64,000 nt of DNA. Origin: Burkholderiales bacterium RIFCSPHIGHO2_01_FULL_63_240 (GTDB lineage: Bacteria; Pseudomonadota; Gammaproteobacteria; Burkholderiales; Burkholderiaceae_C). Where the stretch lies: the NCBI GenBank assembly GCA_001770725.1, contig MERU01000009.1, positions 248,001 to 312,000 of the forward strand, in the 5' to 3' direction. Of this stretch, positions 63,572-64,000 are shown piece by piece. The first letter of the stretch is position 1. The number at the start of each line of letters is the position of its first letter. The notes beneath the pieces are model-generated. The model saw only the letters and a list, made by a program, of their open reading frames with translations, was not told where the DNA came from and did no database searches. Position numbers and translations under genes: made by a program.

Positions 63572-64000
63572 TCAGCCCGGCTGGCGAAGGTCCTGCAGCC
63601 ACTGGCCTTTGCCCCGCGCATCGGCTTCATGGGGCTCGTCGCGCCAGGTCTCGGCCAGGGCCTGCTGGTACCAGCGCTGCATGCCGGGCAGGGCGAGCAG
63701 CCTTTGAACGTAGCCTTGCGCGATCTGGCCCAGTTCGGGCGAATAGGTCTGGGCCCGAAAGGCCAGGGGCGCGAAGAAGGCGTCCACGGCTGTGAACCGG
63801 TCGCCCGCCAGGAAGGGGCCGCCGAAGCGTTGCAGCCCTTCTTGCCAGATCGCCTCGGCGCGTTGCCAGTCGGCCTTGACCGCCGCTGGCCATTCGGGCA
63901 GGCGGATGCGCAGGCCGCAGTTCATGGTGCAGGCCTCGCGCAGGGCGAAGAAGCCGGAGTGCATCTCTGCGCTGGCGCAGCGAGCCCAGGCGCGTGCGCT
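63572..64000 (-). CDS. Glutathione S-transferase, C-terminal part (partial)
   Basis: The reading frame is open from the right edge (64000) to the stop at 63572, giving 142 residues without the N-terminus. The sequence Cys-Ala-Ser-Ala-Glu-Met-His-Ser-Gly-Phe is typical of the start of the helical domain of this GST group. Gly-Asp-Arg-Phe-Thr-Ala-Val-Asp-Ala-Phe-Phe is the conserved N-capping motif of the C-terminal domain. The thioredoxin-like glutathione-binding half lies outside the window. The gene is convergent with spoVR, 4 bases apart. Confidence 0.85.
   Translation of the reverse strand, partial: SARAWARCASAEMHSGFFALREACTMNCGLRIRLPEWPAAVKADWQRAEAIWQEGLQRFGGPFLAGDRFTAVDAFFAPLAFRAQTYSPELGQIAQGYVQRLLALPGMQRWYQQALAETWRDEPHEADARGKGQWLQDLRQPG

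Overview
The window is GC-rich, densely coded DNA from a betaproteobacterium, most likely order Burkholderiales. That placement rests on the aa3 oxidase assembly block with its typical small membrane proteins (DUF2970, DUF2909), a BPSS1780-family membrane protein, a type II homoserine kinase, and an OxyR with Cys199/Cys208 numbering. I cannot assign a genus. No rRNA, tRNA, CRISPR array, transposase or integrase is visible, and there is no gene-free stretch longer than 300 bases.

Layout. 1-6766: cytochrome c oxidase genes (end of ctaD, a small assembly protein, ctaG, DUF2970, ctaE), then surf1, a Sco-like protein, ctaA, ctaB and sco. These cover heme A synthesis (CtaB, CtaA), copper delivery (CtaG, Sco) and subunit III. 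6767-9751 (minus): a tight operon folE, BLUF photosensor, DUF429 protein, aldose-1-epimerase-like mutarotase. 9894-20327: a partial type VI secretion region with a membrane-anchored M15 peptidoglycan peptidase, an unknown membrane protein, tssM, a frameshifted tagF, an OmpA-domain protein and a convergent tssA. The sheath, baseplate and tube genes are not in the window. 20498-22579: Fur-box-preceded tonB-exbB-exbD. 22707-27642: CoA-transferase, an MFS/acyltransferase fusion, a CAAX-type protease and an endonuclease/phosphatase-fold protein.

27692-34426: mostly minus-strand genes for queuosine synthesis (queA-tgt), a lipoprotein, OsmC, a cold-shock/DUF1294 fusion, a ceramidase-like membrane protein and glpQ. 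34558-43722: recG, then a sugar block (glk, otsB, a membrane-anchored otsA, GH15 hydrolase), then oxyR. 43789-46401: a membrane protein, thrB and an outer-membrane protein. 46475-52143: polA, ppk, sixA. 52180-54898: ybgC-tolQ-tolR-tolA without tolB or pal. 54927-58387: a degenerate DUF692 protein divergent from an ATPase of the GspE family with three MshEN motifs. 58663-63567: the stress trio prkA-yeaH-spoVR. The window closes inside a glutathione S-transferase gene.

The most interesting candidates are the folE-BLUF operon, the type VI peptidase and thiolase-like pair, the membrane-anchored trehalose-phosphate synthase beside a GH15 hydrolase, the ligand-poor DUF692 protein, and the MshEN ATPase with an unfamiliar N-terminal domain. 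All product names come from motif recognition by eye; no database search was run.
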